DNA from: Hyphococcus flavus | GTDB taxonomy: Bacteria; Pseudomonadota; Alphaproteobacteria; Caulobacterales; Parvularculaceae | Assembly: GCF_028748065.1 (NCBI RefSeq) | Contig: NZ_CP118166.1 | Coordinates: 1,007,501-1,071,500 of the forward strand | Reading direction: 5' to 3' | DNA: 64,000 nucleotides | Shown: positions 1 to 9,189 of the stretch, one piece after another | How the letters are laid out: each line of letters starts with the position of its first letter | Numbering within the stretch: the first letter of the stretch is position 1 | Program-made: the position numbers and the translations under genes | The notes under the pieces: generated by a model | What the model saw: only the letters and a program-made list of their open reading frames with translations | What the model was told of the DNA's origin: nothing | Databases searched by the model: none

Positions 1-263
1 CCGTCGACTTGGGCGATGGCGCCTTCGATGATCGCTGTGACTTCAGCATCAACCGTTTCAGGCGTCGCGCCCGGATAATTCGTATCGATGGAAACAACCG
101 GCTGATCGACGTCAGGTAATTCGCGCACCTCGACACCAAATAGCGCTGCTAGACCCGCGATAACAATCAGGAGACTTAAAACCGCGGCGAGAATGGGCCG
201 CTGGATGAACGTCCCGATAAAACCGCCGCTGCTGCCGGGCGCAGGTGTCGAATGGTCAGTCAA
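1..263 (-). CDS. RND efflux transporter permease, N-terminal part (runs off the left edge)
   Basis: The reverse strand below the adaptor gene encodes about 87 residues with the N-terminal signature of inner-membrane RND pumps (AcrB/HAE1 class): a short cytoplasmic stretch, then FIQRPILAAVLSLLIVIAG as the first membrane helix, then ELPDVDQPVVSIDTNYPGA and the ETVDAEVT segment of the porter domain. The only usable in-frame start is TTG at 263, three bases after the adaptor stop codon; a GAGG ribosome-binding motif lies inside the last adaptor codons. Tight spacing indicates translational coupling with the adaptor. The pump would expel small toxic molecules using the proton gradient; the substrate cannot be inferred. 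Most of the protein lies outside the window. Confidence 0.88.
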   Translation of the reverse strand, partial: MTDHSTPAPGSSGGFIGTFIQRPILAAVLSLLIVIAGLAALFGVEVRELPDVDQPVVSIDTNYPGATPETVDAEVTAIIEGAIAQVD

Positions 264-266
264 GGT

Positions 267-1439
267 TTAGTCCTCACCGCCGGCCGCGCCAGTTGATGAG
301 ACGCTACCGACCGTTTTCTCGTTCCGGCTACGGCTCTCAACGCTCGGCAAGGCTACGCCAGCTCGCGCTCTGTCCGCGCCTTCCGCCACGATGATATCGC
401 CGACGTTGATTTCACCCTCAACCAGAACCAAATTATCAGTACGCTGCAAAATCACGACGCCCGCGCGTTCCGCCGCGCCTTCAGCATTACGGCGCCAGAC
501 GAATGCGCCGCCACGATCCCACTGAAGCGCAAGCCCCGGCACTGCTACGGCTGGCTCGCCTACGGCTACTGTTGACACGGCCAGAACGGCGCCAGGAATG
601 AGCCGGCCCTGTTCGTTTTCAACACGCGCCTCAACTCTCAAGGTTCTCGATTCCGGATCAACACGGCTGTCGATGCCGGTAATTTCACCTTCGAACTTGG
701 CGCCTGCATCAGAGGTGAGTGTCGCCGTGACGGCCTGGTCAAGATTTACAAAGCCGGCGGATTCTTGCGGGACTGAAAATTCAATAATGATCGAAGACGT
801 GTCATCCAGGGTCGTCACCGGATCGCCGGCGCGCAGATAATCGCCTGGCTCGAGTTCCGTAAGCCCCGCAATACCGTCAAACGGCGCGCGGATTTTGCGC
901 CTCTCAACAGCCACTTCCGCGGCCCGCAAATCAGCTTGAAGCGTATTGAGCGTTGTCTGCGCCTGTTCGGCTTCCAACGCAGACGCTGCTTCATCCTGCG
1001 CCAGATTGCGGTATCGGGCGGCGTTGTCGCGTGCGATGGGAAGCTGGGTGCGCGCCCGGCTTAGCGCTACCTGCGCTTCGTCATCATCCACCTGAACAAG
1101 AATATCGCCTTGCGCCACGCGCTTGCCTGGTCCGAAATTCACTTCTTCCACCAATCCGGTGACTTCAGATGTGATAGCAACGCTTTTCAGCGAACGCGCG
1201 CGGCCAATAACCTCGACGCGCCGTGAAATATTGGCTGCCTCGGCCACAGCCATGGAGACAACGGGCGTGTATCCTCCGCGCTGCGGCGGACCTGAGGGAC
1301 GGCCGCCGCCAGCCGCATCGCCCACACCGCCTGAGGTAAGAGCAAAAACAGTCACACCGGCCCCAACGACGGCGCCCGCCATAAGTCCGGTTAAAAGCGA
1401 CTTCGATATCGGCACTTTTTCGCGCTCTCCTGCTTGCAT
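267..1439 (-). CDS. RND efflux periplasmic adaptor (membrane fusion protein)
   Basis: A 390-residue HlyD/AcrA-type adaptor linking the inner-membrane RND pump to an outer-membrane channel. There is an uncleaved membrane anchor at about residues 13-36, a Gly/Pro-rich linker, a lipoyl-like half-motif around 80-118 (EVTGLVEEV, then VAQGDILVQVDDDE), a helical hairpin rich in Ala/Glu/Arg around 120-180, and the returning half-motif RKIRAPFDGIAGL, followed by beta-barrel and membrane-proximal domains. This is the normal length for the family. The start ATG at 1439 has an AAGG ribosome-binding motif just upstream. It is the first gene of an operon with the permease. The 220-base gap to the divergent SDR gene should contain both promoters; I see no regulator gene alongside. 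Confidence 0.93.
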   Translation of the reverse strand: MQAGEREKVPISKSLLTGLMAGAVVGAGVTVFALTSGGVGDAAGGGRPSGPPQRGGYTPVVSMAVAEAANISRRVEVIGRARSLKSVAITSEVTGLVEEVNFGPGKRVAQGDILVQVDDDEAQVALSRARTQLPIARDNAARYRNLAQDEAASALEAEQAQTTLNTLQADLRAAEVAVERRKIRAPFDGIAGLTELEPGDYLRAGDPVTTLDDTSSIIIEFSVPQESAGFVNLDQAVTATLTSDAGAKFEGEITGIDSRVDPESRTLRVEARVENEQGRLIPGAVLAVSTVAVGEPAVAVPGLALQWDRGGAFVWRRNAEGAAERAGVVILQRTDNLVLVEGEINVGDIIVAEGADRARAGVALPSVESRSRNEKTVGSVSSTGAAGGED

Positions 1440-1662
1440 TCACGCCTTACGTTAGAGAGGCGGTTACACGATCTAACGCATTATTTCTTAAAAACCGTCG
1501 CTTTTTCGCGATCAAATCTGCGCGTGTTTGGGGCGGCCCCATGCAATGCGCTGTAATTATTCATTTTTTTATACATTTCAAACCACTGCGGCAAGCTGAC
1601 GCCGAGATAAAAAAGCCCTAGCGTAGAGCCAAACCCGACAACCTCTCAAAAGGCTCAACCAC

Positions 1663-2676
1663 ATGACAAAGATGACTGCCAATAAAACCCGCCGAGCACT
1701 GCTTGGCGCGGGCTCAGCCCTCGCCGCTCTTTCCGTGATCTCAACAGGAGCTGCAGCCCAGGAAGCGCAGAAGGCGTTATCCCTTAGCGGCAAGTCTGTC
1801 CTGATAACGGGCACAAGTTCAGGGTTTGGTCGGCTCTCCGCCCTGCATCTGGGGCGGATTGGCGCCAAGGTCATTGCTTCCATGCGAAACCTGAATAGCG
1901 GCGACAGGGCGGAAGCGAAAAGTCTCAAAGCGCTAGCGGAGACAGAAAACCTCGATCTCAGTATTATTGAAATTGACGTCACTGATGACGCATCGGTTGA
2001 GGCTGGCGTTGCGCAAGCACACGAGATCGCCGGCGGCGCCGTCGACATTCTCATCAACAATGCCGGAATCGGCATGGCCGGGCCAGTTGAAGTCAATGAC
2101 ATGGAGGCAACCCGGCTGATATTTGAAACAAACCTTTATGGTTATCTACGCATGGCGCGCGCAGTACTGCCCGGCATGCGCGAACGCGGCAGCGGACAGA
2201 TATTCAATGTATCTTCTCAGTTAGGGCGCATACTGATCCCTAATCTCGGCATGTATCAGGCAACGAAGTTTGGCGTAGAAGCCATGTTTGAAACCATGGC
2301 GTATGAACTCGCGCCTTTTGGCGTTGAAATCACCATCATCCAGCCGGGCGGCTATCCGACACGGATATGGGACAATGGACGCACATATTCTGACAACCTG
2401 CTCGCCCGCGTCGATCAGGAACGCTTGAGCGCCTACGAGGGCCACCTTCGGATTGCGAGCGGTATGATGTCGGGAGAATATTCCACAGACCCTAATGACG
2501 TGCCGCGGGCGATTGCAGAAATCATTGCCATGCCCCCGGGCACGCGCCCGTTGCGCCGGCCGGTTCACCCGAATACGCAAGCCACCGACGCCGCCAACGC
2601 AGCGATGTCGCAAATTCAGGACAGCGTCTTGAGCGGCGGCGTTTATAAGGACTGGCGCGCCGCAGTAGCTGATTAA
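1663..2676 (+). CDS. SDR-family oxidoreductase with N-terminal export-like signal
   Basis: A 337-residue classical short-chain dehydrogenase. The NAD(P)-binding motif TGTSSGFG is at 49-56, NNAG at 132-135, catalytic Ser about 184, Tyr198 and Lys202 (YQATK). The first 33 residues are unusual: TRRALLGAGSALAALS followed by GAAAQ, which looks like a twin-arginine signal with an Ala-x-Ala cleavage site. Tat export carries folded, cofactor-loaded proteins, so periplasmic location is possible, but SDRs normally need the cytoplasmic nucleotide pool. Substrate unknown. It stands alone, divergent from the efflux operon and followed by the PEP-mutase family gene 124 bases downstream. Family assignment is certain; export is inference. 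Confidence 0.88.
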   Translation: MTKMTANKTRRALLGAGSALAALSVISTGAAAQEAQKALSLSGKSVLITGTSSGFGRLSALHLGRIGAKVIASMRNLNSGDRAEAKSLKALAETENLDLSIIEIDVTDDASVEAGVAQAHEIAGGAVDILINNAGIGMAGPVEVNDMEATRLIFETNLYGYLRMARAVLPGMRERGSGQIFNVSSQLGRILIPNLGMYQATKFGVEAMFETMAYELAPFGVEITIIQPGGYPTRIWDNGRTYSDNLLARVDQERLSAYEGHLRIASGMMSGEYSTDPNDVPRAIAEIIAMPPGTRPLRRPVHPNTQATDAANAAMSQIQDSVLSGGVYKDWRAAVAD

Positions 2677-2800
2677 ACCGTCAGACTTTCGAAACTGGAT
2701 GAAAAGTATCGCATGCGGTAGTGGCCGCCCGCAAAAACCGGGCGGTCAGAACAGTATCAATCGTATAAATCCGGTCAGGAAACAGGCAACGAGACAAGTA

Positions 2801-3622
2801 ATGACTATTGATGCAAGCAAAATAGCCACATTCCGAAAACAACATCAGAGTGACGAACCTTTTGTTATTCCAAACCCCTGGGACGCCGGCTCCGCACGCA
2901 TGCTCGAAGGGCTGGGCTTTCAGGCGCTCGCAACCACCAGTTCCGGCTTCGCCATGACCATGGGCAGGCGCGATTATGGCGTCACGCGAGACCAGGCGTT
3001 GGCGCATGGAGATTTAATCGCCAGGTCGGTCGACATTCCTGTGACCGCCGATCTTGAAAACGGGTTCGGCCTCACGCCGCAGGACGCGGCGGAAACAATT
3101 CGCCTTGCAACCGAGACAGCCTTGTGCGGCGGTTCAATCGAGGATTCGACTGGTGACAAAGCCAAACCGGTCATAGAAGACGACGTGCTGGCAGTTGAAC
3201 GGATTTCAGCAGCCGTAGAGGCTATACATCACGCCGGCCGGGACTTTGTTTTAACCGCGCGCGCTGAAGCCTTCCTCTACGGCATCGGTGAAATCGATAA
3301 AATCATCGCCCGCCTCAACGCTTTCGCTGACGCTGGCGCGGACATTTTATACGCGCCCGGTTTGCCTGATCTGGATGCAGTCCGCACCGTATGCTCATCC
3401 GTATCAAAACCCGTCAATGTTCTCATCATCGGCGAACTTACCAAGCATAGTGTTGAGGAATTCGCCAACGCAGGCGCCGCAAGACTTTCCATCGGCGGCG
3501 GATTGGCTTGGCGCGCCTACGCCACACTGGCTGATGCATCCGCAATGTTATCGACAGGAAAGTTTGATTGCCTCGCGACTGACCGCGATAGCGCAAAAAC
3601 AATCGGCCAATCCTTGCTGTAG
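2801..3622 (+). CDS. isocitrate lyase/phosphoenolpyruvate mutase family protein
   Basis: A 273-residue TIM-barrel protein of the ICL/PEPM superfamily, which makes or breaks C-C or P-C bonds in oxo-acid substrates using a magnesium ion. Visible family features are the N-terminal IPNPWDAGSAR segment, the TSSGFAMTMG loop, the metal-site strand VTADLENGFG (acidic residues 84 and 86) and SIEDST at 112-117. The Cys-containing lyase loop of true isocitrate or methylisocitrate lyases is not present, so it is more like the small oxaloacetate-decarboxylase/PEP-mutase-like group. I chose the ATG at 2801 because the protein begins there with the conserved pattern; an upstream in-frame start at 2699 adds 34 residues of low-complexity sequence. 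Exact reaction unknown. Confidence 0.85.
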   Translation: MTIDASKIATFRKQHQSDEPFVIPNPWDAGSARMLEGLGFQALATTSSGFAMTMGRRDYGVTRDQALAHGDLIARSVDIPVTADLENGFGLTPQDAAETIRLATETALCGGSIEDSTGDKAKPVIEDDVLAVERISAAVEAIHHAGRDFVLTARAEAFLYGIGEIDKIIARLNAFADAGADILYAPGLPDLDAVRTVCSSVSKPVNVLIIGELTKHSVEEFANAGAARLSIGGGLAWRAYATLADASAMLSTGKFDCLATDRDSAKTIGQSLL

Positions 3623-3755
3623 ATTGCGGCGTTTTATTTTTTGCCAATATTTAAATTGTGAACGGCATTGTTGCCGTAAAACCATATCAATTCTGCATGC
3701 TGCGGGCTAAACACCCACTCCCACGTAAAGGGTATTTCTGTTTTGCGAATGCGTA

Positions 3756-5129
3756 ATGTCAGCAACGATTCCAGATACGCACGGCGTTCCAATGGGCCCG
3801 TGGCGGCGCGAGTTCGTCGCACTGATGACCATCGGTCTTCCGATGGGGCTGACGCAGCTCGTCCAGTTTTCAATTCACACTATTGACGTTTTAATGATCG
3901 GCCGTCTCGGCGCCGAACAACTTGCTGCATCGTCGCTCGGCCTCGTCATGTTTTATGTGTTGCTGATCGCCGGCTACGGCCCGGCAATGGCGACATCCCC
4001 CATGGTCAGTCAGGCGCTTGGCGCGGATAAAAACAACGTGCGTGAAGCACGACGCTCTGTGCGTATGGGGCTTTGGACAGTCGGCATTTTTGCGCCAATC
4101 GCCTCAATTTTATACTTCTTCGCTGAAGAATTTGCTCTTGCGCTCGGTCAACCAGCGGAAACGGCGAGACTTGCCGAACCTTATGTCTTGGCGCTTGCCC
4201 CAGGGCTTCCTTTCGCGCTTGGCGTTCTCGTATTGCGTAATTTTCTTGCTGCAATCGAACGCACTCGTGCGCCGCTGGTTTTCATCGTTCTTACCACGCT
4301 TCTCAATGCGCTTTTGAATTACCTATTGATCTATGGAAACTGGGGAGCGCCACGTCTTGAGCTTGTCGGGGCCGGAATCGCGTCTTCTATTTCGCATGCG
4401 GTCGGTTTTTTTGCGCTTGTCGCTTACATCAATTGGGAAAATACGGCGAAGCGTTTTGAACTTTTCGTGAAATTTTTTACCCCTGACTGGCCACGTTTCA
4501 TGGAAGTCGTGCGCCTTGGCTGGCCGATAGCCGTGACGTTCGGTTTCGAAGCGATGCTGTTTAACAGCGCTGTCTTTTTAATGGGGCGCATTGGCGTTTA
4601 CGAAATGGCCGCCTATCAGGTTGCGCTTAACGTGTCGGCTCTTGCCTTCATGACACCCATGGGGCTTTCCATGGCTGGCGGCGTTCGTGTGGGGTTGATG
4701 CAAGGCGCACAGGATCGCGCTGGCGTCAGACGCGCGGCAGTGGTGGCGATCCTTTCCTGCGTAGGCATCATTTCCCTTTTCATGATTCCGATGCTGTTCT
4801 GGCCGTCCTGGATCACCGGGCTTTATCTTGATGCTGACGAAGCAGCGGTACGGACGCTTGTGGCGTCTTTCCTGCCAATCGCGGCGGCTTTCGCGCTCTT
4901 TGATGCAACACAGGTTGCCGCCGCCCAGGCGTTGCGCGGCCTGAAAGACGTTCGCGTGCCGATGTTTCTAACTGGCGTCAGTTATTGGGTGATCGGGTTT
5001 CCAACCGCCGCCTGGCTGGGCTTGACGACCCCGCTTGGCGCAACCGGCGTATGGTGGGGGCTGCTCGCAAGCCTCGTTTGCGCAGCCATATTTCTCAGTA
5101 TCCGTTTATGGGCGATAACACGCGATTGA
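3756..5129 (+). CDS. MATE family efflux transporter (NorM-like)
   Basis: A 457-residue integral membrane protein with about twelve hydrophobic segments in two similar halves. The first half opens with MTIGLPMGLTQLVQF and contains IDVLMIGRLGAEQLAA, the typical MATE helix-1/2 region; the second half has GWPIAVTFGFEAMLF and the matching helix-7 region. The family exports cationic drugs and metabolites in exchange for sodium or protons. No strong ribosome-binding motif precedes the ATG at 3756. It is a single gene, with the L7/L12-like gene convergent downstream. Family certain, substrate unknown. Confidence 0.93.
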   Translation: MSATIPDTHGVPMGPWRREFVALMTIGLPMGLTQLVQFSIHTIDVLMIGRLGAEQLAASSLGLVMFYVLLIAGYGPAMATSPMVSQALGADKNNVREARRSVRMGLWTVGIFAPIASILYFFAEEFALALGQPAETARLAEPYVLALAPGLPFALGVLVLRNFLAAIERTRAPLVFIVLTTLLNALLNYLLIYGNWGAPRLELVGAGIASSISHAVGFFALVAYINWENTAKRFELFVKFFTPDWPRFMEVVRLGWPIAVTFGFEAMLFNSAVFLMGRIGVYEMAAYQVALNVSALAFMTPMGLSMAGGVRVGLMQGAQDRAGVRRAAVVAILSCVGIISLFMIPMLFWPSWITGLYLDADEAAVRTLVASFLPIAAAFALFDATQVAAAQALRGLKDVRVPMFLTGVSYWVIGFPTAAWLGLTTPLGATGVWWGLLASLVCAAIFLSIRLWAITRD

Positions 5130-5235
5130 ATGCGTGGCTAAAACGGCACGCCCACCGCATCACAAAGAAATTTCATTAAAGGCTTAGCGTCGGCAAAGGT
5201 TTCGCCGACCTAAGCTGTAAATTCAAACTTCTAAA

Positions 5236-5559
5236 CTATATTGCGCCCATGGATGCGCGGCGTGCGTCCACTGCTTGTTTCGCATCTTTCAGTCCAGCGC
5301 CCGAATTTTCACGAACGACTTTGACAGCCTCGATGATTTTGCCGCGCTGTATGCGCGCATCCACATCCTGTTGTACGTCAGGAGACAATCCAGCGAACAA
5401 CCTTTCGGCATTCTGTCGTTCTTCCATCTTTTTTTGCGTGCGTTCTTCGGATGACATGCCGCCGCCGGTAGCCCGTCCGGCAAAGAATGCGATGACGATC
5501 AACACTGTCCACAAGACCCAGCTCTCGGATGTCAGAATCTCTTCCATATCTTGCTCCAA
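5236..5559 (-). CDS. small membrane protein with ribosomal L7/L12 C-terminal-like domain
   Basis: A 107-residue protein with one membrane helix (about 14-32, WVLWTVLIVIAFFAGRATG), a charged linker, and a C-terminal segment that follows the ribosomal L7/L12 C-terminal fold pattern: RIQRGKIIEAVKVVREN then GAGLKDAKQAVD, matching the K-I-x-V-I-K-x-V-R-E...G-L-K-E-A-K pattern of L7/L12. The N-terminal L7/L12 dimerisation domain is replaced by the membrane anchor. Proteins of this architecture occur as uncharacterised small genes; no function is established that I can cite. The start could also be Met5. It is convergent with the MATE gene and divergent from the GAF-PAS gene. Confidence 0.75.
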   Translation of the reverse strand: MEQDMEEILTSESWVLWTVLIVIAFFAGRATGGGMSSEERTQKKMEERQNAERLFAGLSPDVQQDVDARIQRGKIIEAVKVVRENSGAGLKDAKQAVDARRASMGAI

Positions 5560-5734
5560 TCAGCTCGCGTCAGACAGACGGACCATAAGGCGCCGCGCCA
5601 ATGTGGCAAATACAGTTTCCGGCCAATTTTCCGAACGGTTAATCCGCCCTTAATGTCTTTTACCTAATGCCTGTCATTGGGTGAGAGGGAGACGAGCGTC
5701 CAACCGTTAGGCAAACAGGCAAGTAACAAAAATC

Positions 5735-6631
5735 ATGTCGCAATCGCTGCTGAAAACTCGCCCGGGCTTCGCAACAAGCGCAGCTAATGCTTCCATAGAA
5801 AAAATTTCACTGGAGCTCGCCCATCTACCAGATAGCGAATTTCTGACAGCTTATGCGCTCAGTGTCAGCGAGGCGCTAACAGCGGATTATTTTTTGATCG
5901 GCAGGCTGAACCCATCTTCCAATCTTGTGCGCTCCATACGTCTGGCCGCCAATGGACAGTTAACTGAAAATGTGACCTACAGCCTTGATGGCACGCCTTG
6001 CGCAAAGGCCGTCGAGGGCGGCTCTTGTGTTTACCCCGATGGCATAGCGGACAAGTTTCCACGCGATGTCATGCTGCGTACAATGAATGCGCAAGGCTAT
6101 GCGGGCACGGCCTTGCATGGGGAGGACGGCCAGATAATCGGCATCGCCGTCGTTCTGACAACCCGGCCAATCGCCAATGAATCAGAGATTATCTCCGTCC
6201 TGGAGCATTTCAGCACGCGCACGGCGGCGGCGATTGAAACCGCAGAGCATCTCGACAGATATCGCTTCGCGGCCAACGATGCGCTGGACGGCATCTGGGA
6301 ATGGGACGTGCTAACCGGGGGCGCCGTACTTTCAGACAGCATGCAAGCTCTGTTAGGTGATGGCGCCCGCCGACAATACGACTTTTCCAAGGTGGAAAAT
6401 GCAATTCATCCCGACGACAGACCAAAACATACGCAAGCGTTGAGAAACCACCTTTCTGACAACCAGCCCTATGATCTCATGCTTCGGTTACGTGGTCAGG
6501 ATGGCGGCTATCGCTGGTACCGCTCTCGCGGAACGGCCTTGCGCAATGAGGCTGGCAAGACGGTGCGCATGATCGGAGGGTTCATGGAAGTAACCGATCC
6601 GATCAGTGCGCCGTCCCTCTCAAACGATTGA
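5735..6631 (+). CDS. GAF-PAS sensory protein without an output domain
   Basis: A 298-residue soluble protein. Residues about 20-172 form a GAF domain (ALTADYFLIGRL, GTPCAKAVEG, then GYAGTALHGEDGQIIGIAVVL), and residues about 175-290 a PAS_3-type domain (ANDALDGIWEWDV, IHPDDRPKH, GGYRWYRSRGTAL, RMIGGFMEVTD). The sequence stops right after the PAS domain, so there is no histidine kinase, GGDEF, EAL or phosphatase module, and none follows in frame before the stop codon at 6631. It may be a stand-alone sensor acting through protein contacts, or a gene that lost its effector. The adjacent convergent gene is an acyl-CoA dehydrogenase and offers no partner. Confidence 0.82.
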   Translation: MSQSLLKTRPGFATSAANASIEKISLELAHLPDSEFLTAYALSVSEALTADYFLIGRLNPSSNLVRSIRLAANGQLTENVTYSLDGTPCAKAVEGGSCVYPDGIADKFPRDVMLRTMNAQGYAGTALHGEDGQIIGIAVVLTTRPIANESEIISVLEHFSTRTAAAIETAEHLDRYRFAANDALDGIWEWDVLTGGAVLSDSMQALLGDGARRQYDFSKVENAIHPDDRPKHTQALRNHLSDNQPYDLMLRLRGQDGGYRWYRSRGTALRNEAGKTVRMIGGFMEVTDPISAPSLSND

Positions 6632-6642
6632 AGCACAGAAAA

Positions 6643-7866
6643 TCAGGATGCCTGATTTGAGTATTTCTTGAACTCAAGGCGAGAAATCGCACGACAGTGA
6701 ACTTCGTCAGGCCCGTCAGCCAAACGTAGTGTGCGGATCCCGGCGTATTTGCTGGCGAGGCCGAAATCGGTTGTCACGCCGGCGCCGCCATGGGCCTGTA
6801 TCGCGTCATCGATGATCCTCAACGCCATACGCGGCGCAGCGACTTTGATCATCGCGATTTCACCCTGCGCGACCTTGTTGCCGACCGTATCCATCATCCA
6901 CGCAGCCTTCAGCGTTAACAGACGAGACATCTCAATATCGATGCGGGCCTCGGCCACGCGCTGTTCCCAGATTGAATGCTTGAAAATCGGCTTGCCGAAG
7001 GCTTCGCGCGTCAGAATACGCTTCACCATTTTTTCGAGCGCAACTTCCGCCGCACCGATCGTGCGCATGCAGTGATGAATACGTCCCGGGCCGAGGCGCC
7101 CTTGCGCGATTTCAAACCCTCTCCCCTCGCCGAGAATGATATTTTCTTTCGGCACACGGACGTCTTTTAGCTCAACTTCCATATGCCCGTGCGGCGCGTC
7201 GTCATACCCGAACACCGGCAGGTGACGCAGTATTTTAACGCCCGGCGTGTCCGCTGGCACAAGAATCTGCGACTGCTGCTGATGGCGCGGCGCTTCCTTA
7301 TCGGTCTTGCCCATGACGATGAATATCTTACAGCGCGGATCGCCAGCACCGGAGGACCACCATTTGCGCCCATTGATGACGTAGTGATCGCCGTCAAGCC
7401 TGATATCCGTTTCGATGTTTGTTGCATCCGATGAAGCCACCTGCGGTTCTGTCATCAGGAATGCGGATCGGATTTTCCCTTCAAGAAGCGGCACAAGCCA
7501 CTGTTCCTGCTGTTCGGGTGAGCCGTATTTGATCAACACTTCCATGTTGCCAGTGTCAGGGGCGGCGCAGTTGAACACCTCCGGCGCAATATGACAGCGG
7601 CCCGTCTGTTCGGCGATGGGCGCATAGTCCGCATTGGAAAGGGCCGGGCCCCATTTCGGGTCGTTGTGGAACATGTTCCACAGACCTTCGGCTTTTGCCT
7701 TTTCTTTCAGCTCTTCGATGATCGGCGGCACTTTCCAGCGCCCGTCTGCGCCGAATTCCTCATGCTGCTTTTGATAGGTCTCCTCGCCCTCATACACATA
7801 TTTGTCCATGAACTCGGAAACGCGTTTCAAGTAGTCCTTGCAGCGGTCGGAATATTCAAAATCCAT
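6643..7866 (-). CDS. acyl-CoA dehydrogenase family protein (ACAD10/11-like)
   Basis: A 407-residue FAD flavoenzyme that oxidises acyl-CoA thioesters to 2,3-enoyl-CoA. Family features: [19 protein letters not shown] (FAD/substrate-binding loop), [36 protein letters not shown], and near the C terminus [10 protein letters not shown] then [11 protein letters not shown]. The N-terminal [15 protein letters not shown] and the overall pattern fit the ACAD10/11-like group rather than short-chain dehydrogenases. Length is normal. It is a single gene convergent with the GAF-PAS gene and separated by 67 bases from tadA on the same strand, so co-transcription is possible but not shown. Chain-length preference cannot be read from the sequence. 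Confidence 0.9.
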   Translation of the reverse strand: MDFEYSDRCKDYLKRVSEFMDKYVYEGEETYQKQHEEFGADGRWKVPPIIEELKEKAKAEGLWNMFHNDPKWGPALSNADYAPIAEQTGRCHIAPEVFNCAAPDTGNMEVLIKYGSPEQQEQWLVPLLEGKIRSAFLMTEPQVASSDATNIETDIRLDGDHYVINGRKWWSSGAGDPRCKIFIVMGKTDKEAPRHQQQSQILVPADTPGVKILRHLPVFGYDDAPHGHMEVELKDVRVPKENIILGEGRGFEIAQGRLGPGRIHHCMRTIGAAEVALEKMVKRILTREAFGKPIFKHSIWEQRVAEARIDIEMSRLLTLKAAWMMDTVGNKVAQGEIAMIKVAAPRMALRIIDDAIQAHGGAGVTTDFGLASKYAGIRTLRLADGPDEVHCRAISRLEFKKYSNQAS

Positions 7867-7933
7867 CGTGGCGACTCCTTTATTTGCGGCGCATGATAAC
7901 GTTCGCGGCGAATGGGGAAAGCCTCAACAGCAG

Positions 7934-8383
7934 TCAGCGCCTTGTGCGGAAAAATTCGCGCAACAGATCGCCGGCCTCATCCGCAAAAGATCCCGCAACC
8001 ACTTCAGGCCGCCAGTGACAGGTCGGCTGTTCGAAATAACGGGGCCCGTGCCACACGGCGCCGCCCTTGGGGTCGCTCGCAGCAATGACAAGACGTTTCA
8101 CACGGGCGATGGAAATAGCGCCGGCGCACATGGCGCAAGGTTCAAGCGTGACGTAGAGCGTTGTCTCAGGCAGGCGGTAATTACCAAGCTGTTCCGCTGC
8201 TGCGCGCAAAGCGCGAATTTCGGCATGACCGGTCGGGTCGCTGGAGGAGATCGGCGCATTGCCGGCCTTCGCCAGAACCGCTCCGTCAGCATCGACGAGC
8301 ACCGCGCCGATTGGAGCCTCATCCGCTGCAGCCGCCTTACGCGCCTCGTCGAGCGCCAGGCGCATATATTCGTTATCATCCAT
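7934..8383 (-). CDS. tadA: tRNA-specific adenosine(34) deaminase
   Basis: A 149-residue zinc deaminase that converts the wobble adenosine of tRNA-Arg to inosine. The zinc site is complete: His53 with catalytic Glu55 (HAEIRAL) and Cys83/Cys86 (PCAMC). The SDPTGHAE and ARVKRLVIAASDPKGGA segments are TadA signatures. I set the start at the ATG at 8383 (MDDNEYMRLAL), because that is where family homology begins; an upstream in-frame start at 8440 would overlap the divergent rluB gene. TadA and rluB are divergent with under 50 bases between starts, so their promoters overlap. Confidence 0.93.
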   Translation of the reverse strand: MDDNEYMRLALDEARKAAAADEAPIGAVLVDADGAVLAKAGNAPISSSDPTGHAEIRALRAAAEQLGNYRLPETTLYVTLEPCAMCAGAISIARVKRLVIAASDPKGGAVWHGPRYFEQPTCHWRPEVVAGSFADEAGDLLREFFRTRR

Positions 8384-8430
8384 CACGGGACTATCGCGCG
8401 GGGACGCACGCAATGCTAGGACCTTGCGCC

Positions 8431-9189
8431 ATGAACACACAATCTCAAGACCAGTCGGGTGAACGCATCGCCAAATACCTGGCGCGGGCGGGCGTCGCCT
8501 CGCGCCGCGAAGCCGAGCGCATGATCGAACAGGGAATCGTCACGGTGGACGGGGTTACGCTGACCACGCCGGCATTCAAGGTTACGCCGGAGATGGATAT
8601 CCGCGTTGACGGTACGCGCATTGGCAAGCCGGATGCGCCGCGTCTTTGGCGATTTCACAAACCCGACGGCCTCGTCACCACCCACAAAGACCCGCAAGGG
8701 CGCGCCACAGTATTCGATGCGCTGCAGGGACAATTGCCGCGCGTTATTTCTGTTGGCCGTCTCGATCTCACCACCGAGGGGTTGTTGCTACTGACCAATT
8801 CCGGCGCCCTGTCGCGAAGGCTTGAGCTGCCGTCAACCGGTTGGACGCGCCGCTATCGCGTTCGCGCTTATGGCCGCGTCAAACAAAGCGACCTCGATAC
8901 GCTAAAGGACGGCATCGAAATTGAAGGTGTCGAATACGGCCCAATCCGTGCGCAACTCGACCAGACGCAAGGCGGCAATCAGTGGATCACCATGTCCATC
9001 AACGAAGGAAAGAACCGCGAAATCCGCAATGTCTGCCGGCATTTGGGTCTGCAGGTGAACCGGCTCATTCGCACCGCTTACGGACCATTTCAGCTCGGCA
9101 AGCTTAATAAAGGCGCGTTTGAAGAAGTGCCCGGCAAGCAATTGAAAGAACAACTTGGCCGGAGAATCTGCGAAGAGGTTGGATTGTGA
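8431..9189 (+). CDS. rluB: 23S rRNA pseudouridine synthase, RsuA/RluB family
   Basis: A 252-residue enzyme isomerising a uridine in rRNA. Residues 11-60 are an S4 RNA-binding domain (ERIAKYLARAGVASRREAE), and the catalytic domain carries GRLDLTTEGLLLL with the catalytic Asp112. The IRNVCRHLGLQVNRLIR segment near the C terminus is typical of the RsuA/RluB/E/F group; RluB is the most likely member because of length and the S4 domain. The ATG at 8431 starts just before the S4 domain; an ATG at 8413 is also in frame. Its stop overlaps the GTG start of the downstream DUF4169 gene, and rsmD follows, giving a small RNA-modification operon. Confidence 0.9.
   Translation: MNTQSQDQSGERIAKYLARAGVASRREAERMIEQGIVTVDGVTLTTPAFKVTPEMDIRVDGTRIGKPDAPRLWRFHKPDGLVTTHKDPQGRATVFDALQGQLPRVISVGRLDLTTEGLLLLTNSGALSRRLELPSTGWTRRYRVRAYGRVKQSDLDTLKDGIEIEGVEYGPIRAQLDQTQGGNQWITMSINEGKNREIRNVCRHLGLQVNRLIRTAYGPFQLGKLNKGAFEEVPGKQLKEQLGRRICEEVGL

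Noticed and set aside
8161..8430. N-terminal extension of rluB by 90 codons
   Set aside because: It overlaps tadA entirely and lacks RluB homology; the S4 domain starts after 8431.
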